DNA of 64,000 bases from Ramlibacter pallidus (GCF_015070875.1 NZ_JADDIV010000001.1:651144-715143); one strand, 5' to 3'. Shown: positions 16,520-25,589, counted from the stretch's first letter. Notes: generated from the letters alone by a model not told the origin. Made by a program: numbers and translations.

Positions 16520-17137
16520 TCAGCGTTCCAGCGCGCCGCCGGCGAGCCACTGCGCGCCGCGGCGGTACAGGTCCTGCACCTGCGGACCCTTGAGCATGGG
16601 CATGTCCATCTTGACCTGGTAGCCGATGCGCGTCTGGATGTACGCGAGGTGGCGGTAGCCTTCGGGCATCTTTGCCAGGAGGTCCGTATCCAGCTTGAGT
16701 TGCGCGGTCGGGTCCACGGGGTCGATGCGGTCCTTCTCGTAGATCGGCTGGCGGTGCAGCACCTTCCAGGCGCCCTCGTGCCTGGTGACGAAGTCGTGGA
16801 AGCGGCCGGTGCACACCACGTCGCACAGCACCGGGCCTTCGGCGCCTTCCACCATGCCGCGCTGCGAGATCGTCATCTTGGTCTGCGCGATGGCGCGGTC
16901 GCCCTGCACCTCGATCGCGGAACCGCCCAGGAAGTGCAGGATGCTCACGCCCTTGTCCCAGCCTTCCCGCGTGACGCGGATGAAGTCGCGGAACGGCCCC
17001 TGGAACCAGGTGGCCATCATCACGCCGTCGGGATGCCACACGGTGGCGAAGCGCTCCCAGTCGCCGGCATCGCGCCACACCGCCCAGCGCTCGACCAGCT
17101 CGCGGATCAGGAGCTTGTCGGTCATCGCGTCGTCCAT
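16520..17137 (-). CDS. SnoaL-like / NTF2-fold protein
   Basis: 205 residues. The first 140 resemble the NTF2-like aromatic-pathway domain (IRELVERWAVWRDAGDWERFATVWHPDGVM; HFLGGSAIEVQGDRAIAQTKMTISQR), with a family-specific C-terminal extension. The fold includes dehydratases, isomerases and the small subunits of ring-hydroxylating oxygenases. Ten base pairs separate it from livF upstream, so it belongs to the transporter/catabolic block and could process its substrate. A second ATG lies four codons in. Confidence 0.75.
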   Translation of the reverse strand: MDDAMTDKLLIRELVERWAVWRDAGDWERFATVWHPDGVMMATWFQGPFRDFIRVTREGWDKGVSILHFLGGSAIEVQGDRAIAQTKMTISQRGMVEGAEGPVLCDVVCTGRFHDFVTRHEGAWKVLHRQPIYEKDRIDPVDPTAQLKLDTDLLAKMPEGYRHLAYIQTRIGYQVKMDMPMLKGPQVQDLYRRGAQWLAGGALER

Positions 17138-17147
17138 GGGGTCTCCT

Positions 17148-17861
17148 TCAGTGGGCCTCGAGGCCCAGGTACGCCCGCTGGATCTCCGGCCGGTCCATCA
17201 GCTCGCCGGCCAGACCCTCGGCCACGATGCGGCCTTCCTCGAGCACGTAGGCGCGCCGCGCGATCTGCATCGCCATCGCGACGTTCTGCTCCACCAGCAG
17301 GACGGAGGTGCCGCCCTCGTTGATGCCGCGGATGGCGGTGAACATGTGCTGCACCACCAGCGGCGCCAGGCCCAGCGAGGGCTCGTCCAGCAGCAGCAGC
17401 TGCGGGCGGCTCATCATCGCACGGCCGATCGCCACCATCTGCTGCTGGCCGCCGGACAACGAACCGGCGGGGTCGTGCAGCTTCTGCTGCAACGCCGGGA
17501 ACAAGGTCAGGACATGCTCCAGCGTCTGCGACCGATGCGCCTTCGCCGCCGGCAGGTAGCTGCCGATCTCCAGGTTCTCCAGCACGGTCATGCCGGTGAA
17601 GAGGCGCCGGCCCTCGGGCACGATGGCGATGCCGGCGCCGCAGAAGCGGTGCGGGGCGAGCTGCGTGATCTCCTGGCCGTTGAACGCGAGGCGTCCGCCG
17701 CGCGCCCGGTGCAGCCCGGCGATGACGTTGATCAGCGTGCTCTTGCCGGCGCCGTTGGGCCCGACCACGCACACCAGTTCGCCCGGCTCCACCTTCAGCG
17801 ACACGTCCCAGATCGCGGGGGCGGCGCCGTAGTTCACCTGCAGGTCGCTGACTTCAAGCAT
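17148..17861 (-). CDS. livF: Branched-chain-type ABC transporter ATP-binding protein LivF
   Basis: 237 residues with a Walker A (GPNGAGKST), LivF-type AGIAIVPEGRRLFTGMTVLENLEIG, signature LSGGQQQMVAIGRAM and Walker B LLLLDEPSLGL. Second ATPase of a LIV/HAAT-family importer. Its start overlaps the LivMG stop by 8 bp. The substrate is probably an aromatic acid or other carboxylate rather than leucine, judged from the neighbours. Confidence 0.93.
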   Translation of the reverse strand: MLEVSDLQVNYGAAPAIWDVSLKVEPGELVCVVGPNGAGKSTLINVIAGLHRARGGRLAFNGQEITQLAPHRFCGAGIAIVPEGRRLFTGMTVLENLEIGSYLPAAKAHRSQTLEHVLTLFPALQQKLHDPAGSLSGGQQQMVAIGRAMMSRPQLLLLDEPSLGLAPLVVQHMFTAIRGINEGGTSVLLVEQNVAMAMQIARRAYVLEEGRIVAEGLAGELMDRPEIQRAYLGLEAH

Positions 17862-19623
17862 AGGCCGGCTTCCCCAGGTAGGCGTTCACCACTTCGGCGT
17901 CCTGCATCACATCGGTGGCGGCGCCCTGCGCGATCAGCTTGCCGTGGTTCAGCACCACGATGCGGTCGGTCAGCGCCATCACCGCGCGCATCACGTGCTC
18001 CACGAACACGATGGTCGACCCCTGGTCCCGGATGCGGCGGATCAGCTCGATGGCCTCGTTGATCTCGCTGGGCGTCAGGCCGGACAGCACTTCGTCCAGC
18101 AGCACCAGGCGCGGCCGCGCGGCGAGCGCGCGGGCCAGCTCCAGGAACTTGCGCTGGTGCAGGTTGATGTCGTCGGGCAGCGCATGGGCGCGGTCTTGCA
18201 GGCCGGTGAACTCCAGCCACTTCCAGGCCTCGCGCGTGGCCTCCTCGCGCCCCAGCGAGGCGCCGCCGAACATCGCCACCATCGACACGTTCTGCAGCAC
18301 CGTCATGTGCTTGAAGGGCCGGGGGATCTGGTAGGTGCGGGCGATGCCGGCACGCGCGATGCGGTGGGCCGGCAGGCCGGTGAGCGCCTGCCCGTCGAAC
18401 AGCACTTCGCCGCCGGAGAGCGGATAGTGGCCGCTGACCACGTTGATGAAGGTGGACTTGCCCGAGCCGTTGGGCCCCAGCAGGCCGAGGATCTCGCCCT
18501 GGCGCACCTGCAGCGTGACCTGGTCCAGCGCCTGCACGCCCTTGAACGCCTTCGACAGGCCGCGGACTTCGAGCAGCGGCTTGCCGGCCACGACGGCGGG
18601 CGCCTGGCGTCCGGGCGCCTGGGCCGGCGGCGGCTCCGCGGCCGGTGCGGCATGCGCCGCCTGCCGCGCGCCCTCCGCGGCCACCGGCCTCTTCTTCCAC
18701 CGCTTCAGGATCGCCCCCAGGATGCCGTCGGGCATGAAAAGGATCACCACCACGAGAATCGCGCCCACCGCCGCCTTGCCCGCGACCGCGTGGTCGCCGG
18801 CGGTGAAGGTGTAGAGCAGCCCGGTGATCGCCGCGGCGCCGACGATCGGCCCCGCCCAGTGGCGCGTGCCGCCCAGCACGCTCATGAGCACCACGGTCAG
18901 CGGCACCGTGATGTTGAAGGTCTCGCCCGCCGTCACGTACTGCACGAACAGCGCGTGGATGCCGCCGGCCAGCCCGGCCAGCGCGCACGAGATCGCGAAC
19001 GCCACGAGCTTGTAGCGGAAGGTCGGCACGCCCATCACCTCGGCGACGTCCTCGTCGTCGTGGATGGCGAAGAGGCCGATGCCCAGCTTGGACGCGTACA
19101 CGCGATAGGCGATCAGCGCGGTCGCCACCGCCGCCATCAGGATCATCAGGTACAGCGACGACGCGGGCGACGGTCCGAGCTTCGGCGTCTCCACCGCGTT
19201 CAGGTAGACCCCCGGCCCGCCGTCGACCGGCGAGTTCAGGATCACCGTCGCCACGACGAAGGTGACGGCCAGCGTGAGCAGCGCGAACAGTTCGCCGCGC
19301 ACCGACTTCACGCGGAACACGACGAAGCCGAGCCCCACGCCCAGCAGCGCCGGCAGCAGCGCGGCGAAGGGCAGCGTGGCGAGGAACGGCCAGTCCAGCT
19401 TGCCGGCCAGCGCCGCCGTCGTGTACATGCCGATGCCGAAGAAGGCGCCGTGGCCGAACGAGAAGTAGCCCGAATAGCCGGACAGGATGTTCCACGACAG
19501 CGCGAGCACCGCCCAGTGGCACACCAGGTAGAGGATGGATTCGTAGAACTGCGGCAGGCCCAGCCAGGGCAGCGCCGCCAGCACCACGCCCACGCCGAGG
19601 ATCGCCGCGATGGTCCTGTTCAT
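17854..19623 (-). CDS. LivM-LivG fusion: permease joined to ATPase
   Basis: 589 residues. Residues 1-310 are a LivM permease (SGYSGYFSFGHGAFFGIGMYTTAAL near 48-72, GVPTFRYKLVAFAISCALAGLAGG). Residues 312-348 form an Ala/Pro-rich linker. Residues 349-589 are a LivG ATPase (Walker A GPNGSGKST 383-391, RTYQIPRPFKHMTVLQNV, Walker B LVLLDEVLSGL). Its signature region reads HQRKFLELARAL in place of LSxGxQ, a shift often seen in LivG. Coupled to livH by ATGA and to livF by an 8-bp overlap. Confidence 0.92.
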   Translation of the reverse strand: MNRTIAAILGVGVVLAALPWLGLPQFYESILYLVCHWAVLALSWNILSGYSGYFSFGHGAFFGIGMYTTAALAGKLDWPFLATLPFAALLPALLGVGLGFVVFRVKSVRGELFALLTLAVTFVVATVILNSPVDGGPGVYLNAVETPKLGPSPASSLYLMILMAAVATALIAYRVYASKLGIGLFAIHDDEDVAEVMGVPTFRYKLVAFAISCALAGLAGGIHALFVQYVTAGETFNITVPLTVVLMSVLGGTRHWAGPIVGAAAITGLLYTFTAGDHAVAGKAAVGAILVVVILFMPDGILGAILKRWKKRPVAAEGARQAAHAAPAAEPPPAQAPGRQAPAVVAGKPLLEVRGLSKAFKGVQALDQVTLQVRQGEILGLLGPNGSGKSTFINVVSGHYPLSGGEVLFDGQALTGLPAHRIARAGIARTYQIPRPFKHMTVLQNVSMVAMFGGASLGREEATREAWKWLEFTGLQDRAHALPDDINLHQRKFLELARALAARPRLVLLDEVLSGLTPSEINEAIELIRRIRDQGSTIVFVEHVMRAVMALTDRIVVLNHGKLIAQGAATDVMQDAEVVNAYLGKPAYA

Positions 19624-20483
19624 GCGCCGGCCCTCGCGGGTCGGAAGAGGAGCATCACGATCAGCAGCGAGAAGGACACGATCGGCGCCCACGAGGGCGA
19701 AGCGACGGCCATGGTGATGGCCTCGCTGACGCCGATGATCACGCCGGCCACCAGCGGCCCGAGGGCGCTGCCCAGGCCCCCCAGCATCACCGCCGCGAAC
19801 ACCACGCCGACCCAGGCGAAGATCTGCGAAGGCGCCAGGGTGAACATCAGCGCGAGGCAGACGCCGGCCACGCCCGCCAGCGCCGCGCACGCGCCGGCCA
19901 GGTACAGCGACAGCGAGCGCGCGTTCACGCCGAAGGCGGCTGCGATCGGGCCGTCCTCCGCCATGGCCCGCAGCGCCTTGCCCAGGTCCGTGTAGCGCAT
20001 CGCGGCCCAGACGCCGAATGCGATGGCCAGCGACAGCACCAGCGTCACCAGCTCCGGCACCGGGACGTACAGCGTGCCGATGGTGAACTTCATCTGGTTG
20101 TAGCCGGACTCCAGCCGGCGGTAGTCCGCCGTCCAGATGCCCTGGATGCCGCTTTCGATCACCACGGTGATGCCGAAGGTGACCAGCAGCGAACTGAAGG
20201 GCGAGATCGCGAAACGCGAAAGCACCCACTGCATTCCGACGCCGACCAGGAAGAACAGCGGCGGCACGATCAGGAGCGCGAACAGCGGGTCCATGTGCCA
20301 CACGGTGGCCATCTGGTAGCTCAGGTAGCCGCCCAGGAAGACCAGCCCGAAGTGCGACAGGTTGATCTGGCGCAGCAATCCCCACGTGAGGCCGAGCCCC
20401 AGGCCGATCAGCCCGTAGAGGCTGCCGATGAAGATGCCCGAGAGGATGGACTGCGCCAGCAGGTTGAAGCTGGGAAGCGTCAT
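19620..20483 (-). CDS. livH: Branched-chain-type ABC transporter permease LivH
   Basis: 287 residues, about 8 membrane helices. Typical stretches: LYGLIGLGLGLTWGLLRQINLSHFGLVFLGGYL at the N-terminus and GVNARSLSLYLAGACAALAGVAGV later. It pairs with the LivM half of the fusion protein to form the channel. It follows the binding-protein gene by 16 bp. Confidence 0.93.
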   Translation of the reverse strand: MTLPSFNLLAQSILSGIFIGSLYGLIGLGLGLTWGLLRQINLSHFGLVFLGGYLSYQMATVWHMDPLFALLIVPPLFFLVGVGMQWVLSRFAISPFSSLLVTFGITVVIESGIQGIWTADYRRLESGYNQMKFTIGTLYVPVPELVTLVLSLAIAFGVWAAMRYTDLGKALRAMAEDGPIAAAFGVNARSLSLYLAGACAALAGVAGVCLALMFTLAPSQIFAWVGVVFAAVMLGGLGSALGPLVAGVIIGVSEAITMAVASPSWAPIVSFSLLIVMLLFRPARAGA

Positions 20484-20499
20484 TGCGCCCCTTCGCCGG

Positions 20500-21705
20500 T
20501 CAGCGCATCTGGAAGCGCGCGCCCGGGGCCGCGGCGGCCTCCGGCCACACCACCTTCCACGCGCCGCCCTGCACCTGCTTGATCTTCATCAGGTCGTCGC
20601 CGTAGTTGCCGGGGCCGTCGAAGCGCAGCCGCCCCTGGATGGTGTCCACGCGGCTCTTCTTCAGCCACTCGGCGATCTTCTTGTCGTCGAGGCTGTTCGC
20701 GCCGCGCACGCCGGCTTCGAGGATCTGCCAGGCGGAGAACGAGGCCGCGGCCTGCACTTCCACCGTGGTGTCCGGGAGGCCTGCCGCCTTGGCGCGCTCG
20801 TTGAAAATGGCGACGAACTCGGCGGCCGTGCCCTGGTTGGTGAAGGGCGGGTGCTCCTCGAAGATCGTCAGCGCCAGCGCCTTGTCGCCGTCGGGCGACT
20901 TGGTCATGGGGCCGGGCGCCGGGTACAGGTGGAAGTGGATCGGCGGCACGTAGTCGATCTTCTTCATCGCATCCAGCAGCATGTTGCCTTCCAGCGCGAT
21001 GTCGCCGATCCACACCATGTCCGGCTTCGCATCCTTCACCCGCGCGGCGATCGGGCCGAAGTCGCGGTTGCCGAAGTCCCACTCGAGGAACAGCACCTCC
21101 TGCAGGCCGCGCTTCTTGGCGACCTCGCGGCCGCCCAGCGACATGAAGTGGATCGACGGGAACTTGCTGGTGACGATCGCGATGGTCTTGGGCGGCTTGC
21201 GCGAGGCGGCAAGCATGTCGAACAGCGTGTTCGACACGGTGGTCTGCGGCGTCGGGCCCAGAGACCAGGCCGGGAACTGCATGTCGTACTTGGCCAGCGA
21301 CGGGATGCCGAAGGTGTGGTGCACCAGCACCTTGTTGTAGCGCTGCGCCACGCCCATGGCCGACAGGATGGCGCCGGTGGCGTACGGGCCCATCAGCAGG
21401 TCGACCTTGTCGCTGGTGACCAGCTGCTCGTACAGCGTGCGCGCCAGGTCCGGCTTGGACTGGTCGTCCTTCACGATCCACTGCACCTGGCGGCCCAGCA
21501 GGCCACCGCGCTTGTTCAGGTGCTCCACGTAGATCTCGCCCACCAGCTTGTGGGTGAGTGCCGTGGCCGACAGCGGGCCGGTCAGGGCCAGCGTGCTGCC
21601 GATGCGGATCGGCTGGCCGGCGGCGGGCTGCGCCAGCACGGGCAGCGCGAGGGCGGCCCCGGCGGCGCCGGAAGCCTGGAGGATGCGGCGGCGGTTGAAA
21701 GTCAT
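20500..21705 (-). CDS. LIV-type ABC transporter substrate-binding protein
   Basis: 401 residues. N-terminal signal with a twin-arginine-like run (MTFNRRRILQASGAAGAA), then a type 1 periplasmic binding fold: IRIGSTLALTGPLSATALTHKLVGEIYVEHLNKRGGLLGRQV and LLMGPYATGAILSAM. The three arginines followed by hydrophobic residues suggest Tat export, common for this family in Burkholderiales. First gene of the liv run, 34 bp after a Bug receptor gene, so two receptor types are co-transcribed. Confidence 0.92.
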   Translation of the reverse strand: MTFNRRRILQASGAAGAALALPVLAQPAAGQPIRIGSTLALTGPLSATALTHKLVGEIYVEHLNKRGGLLGRQVQWIVKDDQSKPDLARTLYEQLVTSDKVDLLMGPYATGAILSAMGVAQRYNKVLVHHTFGIPSLAKYDMQFPAWSLGPTPQTTVSNTLFDMLAASRKPPKTIAIVTSKFPSIHFMSLGGREVAKKRGLQEVLFLEWDFGNRDFGPIAARVKDAKPDMVWIGDIALEGNMLLDAMKKIDYVPPIHFHLYPAPGPMTKSPDGDKALALTIFEEHPPFTNQGTAAEFVAIFNERAKAAGLPDTTVEVQAAASFSAWQILEAGVRGANSLDDKKIAEWLKKSRVDTIQGRLRFDGPGNYGDDLMKIKQVQGGAWKVVWPEAAAAPGARFQMR

Positions 21706-21739
21706 GGCTTGTCTCCTGGTCGTTGGTCTGCGGTCGAAC

Positions 21740-22711
21740 TCAATCCACTTGCGCGCCCGAGCGCCTGACCAGCTCGGACCATTTCGCGATCTCGCTGCGG
21801 CCGAAGGCCGTGAGCTCCTCGCCGCGCAGCACGGGCACTTCCAGGCCCTGCGCGGCCAGCTTGGCCTTGACCTCGGGGTGGGCGACCGCCTGCGCGACGG
21901 CATCGCGCAGCTTCGCGAGCACCGGGGCCGGCGTGGCCGCGGGCGCGTACAACATGAACCAGGCGACGAGGTCGAAGTCGCCGCCGCCCTGTTCGGCGAT
22001 CGTGGGCACCTCGGGCGCGGCGGCGCTGCGCTTCGCGCTCGACACGCCCAGCGCGCGCAGCTTGCCGGCCTTGACCTGCGGCATCACCGCGGCCGGGTGG
22101 TAGAACATGAAATGCGCCTGGCCGGACATCACGTCGGACATCGCCAGGCCGCCTTCCTTGTAGGGCACGTGCACCATCTCGCCGCCCAGGCGCGCCTTCA
22201 GCAGTTCGCCGGCGAGATGGCCGGACGTGCCGTTGCCCGCCGATGCGAAGCTCACGCCGGGTGCCTTCGCGGCGGCCGCCTTCAGGTCGGCCAGCGACTT
22301 GAAGGGCGAGTTCGCGCCGACCACCAGCAGCGTGGGCGTGTAGCCGGCGAAGCCGATGGGGGCGAAGTCCTTCTGCGCGTCGTAGGGCATGCGGCGGTAC
22401 AGGCCGGGGTTGATCGCATGCGTGCCGACGGTCCCCATGACGAGCGTGTAGCCGTCGGGTGCCGCCTTCGCCACCAGGTCGGTGCCGATGTTGCCGCCGG
22501 CGCCCGACTTGTTCTCCACCACGATCGCCTGGCCCAGCGGCCGGGCCAGCGCCTCCGCATAGACGCGCGCGATGATGTCGGTGGTGGTGCCGGGACCGAA
22601 GGGCACCACCAGCCGGATCGGGCGGTTGGGGTAGTCCTGCGCGGCCGCGGCGAACGGTGCGGCGACGGCAAGGGCGGCCAGCGAGGCCAGGAGGTTGCGG
22701 CGGGTGCTCAC
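21740..22711 (-). CDS. Bug family tripartite-tricarboxylate substrate-binding protein
   Basis: 323 residues: signal peptide (about 1-26) and the Bug fold, with YPNRPIRLVVPFGPGTTTDIIAR, VVENKSGAGGNIGTDLVAKAAPDGYTLVMGT and NPGLYRRMPYDAQKDFAPI. Bug receptors bind carboxylates or aromatics and are abundant in Burkholderiales, usually without adjacent TctAB, as here. GTG start at 22711 overlapping the CoA-transferase stop as GTGA. Confidence 0.92.
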   Translation of the reverse strand: MSTRRNLLASLAALAVAAPFAAAAQDYPNRPIRLVVPFGPGTTTDIIARVYAEALARPLGQAIVVENKSGAGGNIGTDLVAKAAPDGYTLVMGTVGTHAINPGLYRRMPYDAQKDFAPIGFAGYTPTLLVVGANSPFKSLADLKAAAAKAPGVSFASAGNGTSGHLAGELLKARLGGEMVHVPYKEGGLAMSDVMSGQAHFMFYHPAAVMPQVKAGKLRALGVSSAKRSAAAPEVPTIAEQGGGDFDLVAWFMLYAPAATPAPVLAKLRDAVAQAVAHPEVKAKLAAQGLEVPVLRGEELTAFGRSEIAKWSELVRRSGAQVD

Positions 22712-23874
22712 TGGCTCGTCTCCTTCTTCGCGGCACCGGCGCGCGGCTTCCAGCCGTGCGCCAGTTCGTCGTTGTGTTCGCCCAGCACGGGCGGGGCGGT
22801 CACTTCCAGCGGTCGCTGGCCGTCGTACGAGACCGGCGAGCGCACGGTGCGGAAGGTGCCGACGACGGGATGCTCGGTTTCCACGAACAGCTGCAGGTGC
22901 TGCGCCTGCGGATCGTCCGGCACCTCCGCCGTGGTGTACATGGGGGAATACGGCACGTCCTGCGCCTCGAGCCGGCGGCACCACTCCGCCCGGTCGTGCG
23001 CGCGGAAGATCGGCTGGAGCACCTGGATCAGGTCTTCCTGGTGGTCGATGCGGCCCTGGCGGCTGGCGAAGCGCGGGTCCTGGAACAGGTCCGGCTTCTC
23101 CATGGCGTCGGCGAGCCCCTGCCAGAACTTCTCGGGCGAGGACATGTGCAGCGCGATCCACTTGCCGTCCCTGCACTCCAGCACGTACGACTGGGACACG
23201 CTGGGCCGGCTGAACGGGCCCATCACCTCGTTGGCCGAGAACAGGTGCTGGAAGGCGTCGAGGTTGAAGTGCGTCATGGCCTCGAACATCGACAGGTCCA
23301 CCTTGCGGGCGGTGCCGCGCTTCTCGCGGTCGTACAGCGCGCCCAGGATGCCGTAGGCCGCGTAGAAGCCGGTCACCAGGTCGGCGATCGCCGGGCCGAC
23401 CACGCGGGGGTTGGCGGGGTTGACCAGCAGGCGCAGGTAACCGCTGGCCGCCTGCGCGACGCTGTCGTAGGTCGGGCGGTGCGCGGCGGGGCCGGTCGCA
23501 CCGAAGCCGCTGATGGCGCAGTAGATCAGCTTGTCGTTCAGGCCGGAGAGCCGCTCGAAGCCGGTGCCGATCTGCTCGGCGAAGCCGGGACGGAAGTTCT
23601 GGATGTAGACGTCCGCCTCCTTCACCAGGACATCGAACTTCTCCAGGTCGGCGGGCTGCTTGGTGTTGAGCGTGATGCTGCGCTTGTTGCGGTTGACGGT
23701 CTGGTAGTGCGGCGAGTAGAGCCCGCCCTTGAAGGCGCGGAAGGGGTCGCCCGTGCCGGGCAGTTCCACCTTGACGACGTCGGCGCCCAGGTCGGCCAGC
23801 AGCATGGAGGCCGCAGGCCCGGTGATGAAGGTGCCGTGCTCCAGCACGCGCACGCCGTCCAGGACCTTGATCAC
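22708..23874 (-). CDS. Type III CoA-transferase (CaiB/BaiF)
   Basis: 388 residues. CaiB/BaiF hallmarks: LDGVRVLEHGTFITGPAASMLLADLGADVVKVE, NRNKRSITLN, FRPGFAEQIG and the conserved GFGATGPAAHRPTYDSVAQAASG. The catalytic Asp fits in the region DLVTGFYAAYGILGALYDREKRG. These enzymes move CoA between acyl groups, often to activate a carboxylate. GTG start at 23874 inside the end of the citryl-CoA-lyase-like gene (GTGA), implying coupled translation of the two. Confidence 0.9.
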   Translation of the reverse strand: MIKVLDGVRVLEHGTFITGPAASMLLADLGADVVKVELPGTGDPFRAFKGGLYSPHYQTVNRNKRSITLNTKQPADLEKFDVLVKEADVYIQNFRPGFAEQIGTGFERLSGLNDKLIYCAISGFGATGPAAHRPTYDSVAQAASGYLRLLVNPANPRVVGPAIADLVTGFYAAYGILGALYDREKRGTARKVDLSMFEAMTHFNLDAFQHLFSANEVMGPFSRPSVSQSYVLECRDGKWIALHMSSPEKFWQGLADAMEKPDLFQDPRFASRQGRIDHQEDLIQVLQPIFRAHDRAEWCRRLEAQDVPYSPMYTTAEVPDDPQAQHLQLFVETEHPVVGTFRTVRSPVSYDGQRPLEVTAPPVLGEHNDELAHGWKPRAGAAKKETSQ

Positions 23875-24674
23875 CGGCCACCCTCCGCCGGCTGGCCGCC
23901 GGTGTACTCGTACTCGCGCGTCGCCTGGTACGACAGCGCGAAGCCGATGGGGTCGGTGAGTTCCTCGTTCAGGTGCGCGATCAGGCTCGCCGTGCGCGCC
24001 AGCATCGGCACGCCGCGCAGCGCGGCGACCGGGTAGCCGACGCCGAGCAGCACCGCGGGGATCGCCCCGGAGACGTTCAGCTTGAGGTCCTTGCCGACCA
24101 CTTCGGGAATGACCTCCTCGACCACCTTCGCGATCTCGACGAAGCGCTGGCCGCCGCCGGCCTGCTGCGAGACCTGGAACAGCGCGTCCACGCGCGGATC
24201 CCGCCGCTTGTGTTCCGGGTGGCCGTAGCCGGCGATCGCCTGCTTGCGTTCGCGCCTGCCCGCCACGATGGCCTTGGCCGCGGCGCGCAGGTCGCCGTTG
24301 CGCCGGCCGGCTTCCTCGTCGATCTCCACGTACAGCCGCCCCGCCGTCTCGGACGCGCCCAGGATCACCGAGCCGGACCCGAGCAGTCCCGCCGCGACCG
24401 CGCCCTGCATCGCATCCGGCGCGGCCGCCAGCGTCATGCGCGCGGCCTGGACGCTGGGCACCAGGCCATGCTCGGCGATCGCCACCAGCGTCGCGTTGAG
24501 CACCTGGCTCGCCGCCGCATCGGGCTTGCGCCCGGTGAGCAGCAGGAAGAAGTAGTCGCCGAAGTTCACCTGCCCGATCAGGTCGCGCGCGAGGTCGTTG
24601 CCGCGCACGACGATGGTGTCCTCGTCCGAGGTGCAGATGCCCGAGCGCGGCACCGTGGCCTTGCCGATTTTCAA
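23871..24674 (-). CDS. Citryl-CoA lyase-like protein (citrate synthase fold)
   Basis: 267 residues, the size of a stand-alone citrate-synthase-like lyase domain. Family stretches: VRGNDLARDLIGQVNFGDYFFLLLTGR, AIAEHGLVPSVQAARM (His69) and GYGHPEHKRRDPR (150-161, His152). Compared by eye with citrate synthase, His152 fits one catalytic histidine, but the HGGA segment reads LGSGS (99-103) and the aspartate motif NVDF reads NVSG (200-203). It may cleave or form a C-C bond on a CoA thioester other than citryl-CoA. Confidence 0.78.
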   Translation of the reverse strand: MKIGKATVPRSGICTSDEDTIVVRGNDLARDLIGQVNFGDYFFLLLTGRKPDAAASQVLNATLVAIAEHGLVPSVQAARMTLAAAPDAMQGAVAAGLLGSGSVILGASETAGRLYVEIDEEAGRRNGDLRAAAKAIVAGRRERKQAIAGYGHPEHKRRDPRVDALFQVSQQAGGGQRFVEIAKVVEEVIPEVVGKDLKLNVSGAIPAVLLGVGYPVAALRGVPMLARTASLIAHLNEELTDPIGFALSYQATREYEYTGGQPAEGGR

Positions 24675-24704
24675 GTGGGTCTCCCTGGGGAATTGCGGTG
24701 GCGC

Positions 24705-25589
24705 TCAGCGCGCCGAGGGCACCAGGCGGAAGTCGTACTTCGCGGTGTAGAAGGGCTTGTCCATGGTCCGGCCGTCCGGTGCCTGGCCCGGCGGGTGCTT
24801 CGGGAAGTCGACGACCAGGCTGTTGCGCACGCCGAAGACGGCGTCCGAGTCGAGGTAGGGGCTGTCCTTGACGAAGATGTGCGTCACCAGCCGCTCGTGC
24901 CCGGGCGCCTGCAGCATCATGTGCATGTGGCCGGGCCGGTTCAGGTGCCTTCCCATCTTCGCCAGCATGGTGCCGACGGGGCCGTCGCCCGGCACGGGAT
25001 AGAACGTCGGCTTGATCGACCAGAAGCGGTAGTTGCCGTCCCGGTCGGTGCGGAACTGGGCGCGCAGGCTCATGCTGTCGCCCTTCTGCATGTCGTAGAA
25101 GCCGTCGTGGTCGCCCGACCAGACGTCCAGTTCGCAGTCCGCGATGGGCTTGCCGGCGGTGTCGGTCACGCGCCCGTGGTACAGCGTCGGTTCGCCGTGG
25201 CCTTCGCCGATGTCGTCGCCGAGCTCCCGCTTCGGCGCGCCGGGCCAGAAGAACGGGCCCTGCACCGTGGCCTCGGTCGGCTTGTCCCCCGGCCGGTCCG
25301 CCAGCGCCTTCGCGCCGCGCGCCTGGTCGAGCGCCACGACCAGCATCGACAGGCCCAGCGTGTCCGACAGCAGGATGAACTCCTGCCGCTTCTCGTCGCA
25401 CTTCTGGCCGGTGGCGGTGAGGAACTGGAGGCCGGCCATCCACTCGTCCGGCGTCAGGTCGACCTCGCGGGCGAAGGCGTGCACGTGCTTCACCAGCGCC
25501 GTCATCACCTGCTTGAACCGCGCGTCCTTGCAGTCGCCCATGCGTGCGATCACCGCCTCGGCGAAGTCGCTCACTTCCAGTTGCGCCAT
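24705..25589 (-). CDS. Intradiol ring-cleavage dioxygenase, hydroxyquinol 1,2-dioxygenase-like
   Basis: 294 residues: an N-terminal helical domain characteristic of catechol/hydroxyquinol 1,2-dioxygenases (LVKHVHAFAREVDLTPDEWMAGLQFLT; EFILLSDTLGLSML) and the C-terminal sandwich. All four non-heme Fe(III) ligands are in place: Tyr165, Tyr197, His221, His223. Hydroxyquinol enzymes yield maleylacetate. The chosen ATG at 25589 has an AGGAG site. It leads the minus-strand block and diverges from a LysR gene. Confidence 0.88.
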   Translation of the reverse strand: MAQLEVSDFAEAVIARMGDCKDARFKQVMTALVKHVHAFAREVDLTPDEWMAGLQFLTATGQKCDEKRQEFILLSDTLGLSMLVVALDQARGAKALADRPGDKPTEATVQGPFFWPGAPKRELGDDIGEGHGEPTLYHGRVTDTAGKPIADCELDVWSGDHDGFYDMQKGDSMSLRAQFRTDRDGNYRFWSIKPTFYPVPGDGPVGTMLAKMGRHLNRPGHMHMMLQAPGHERLVTHIFVKDSPYLDSDAVFGVRNSLVVDFPKHPPGQAPDGRTMDKPFYTAKYDFRLVPSAR

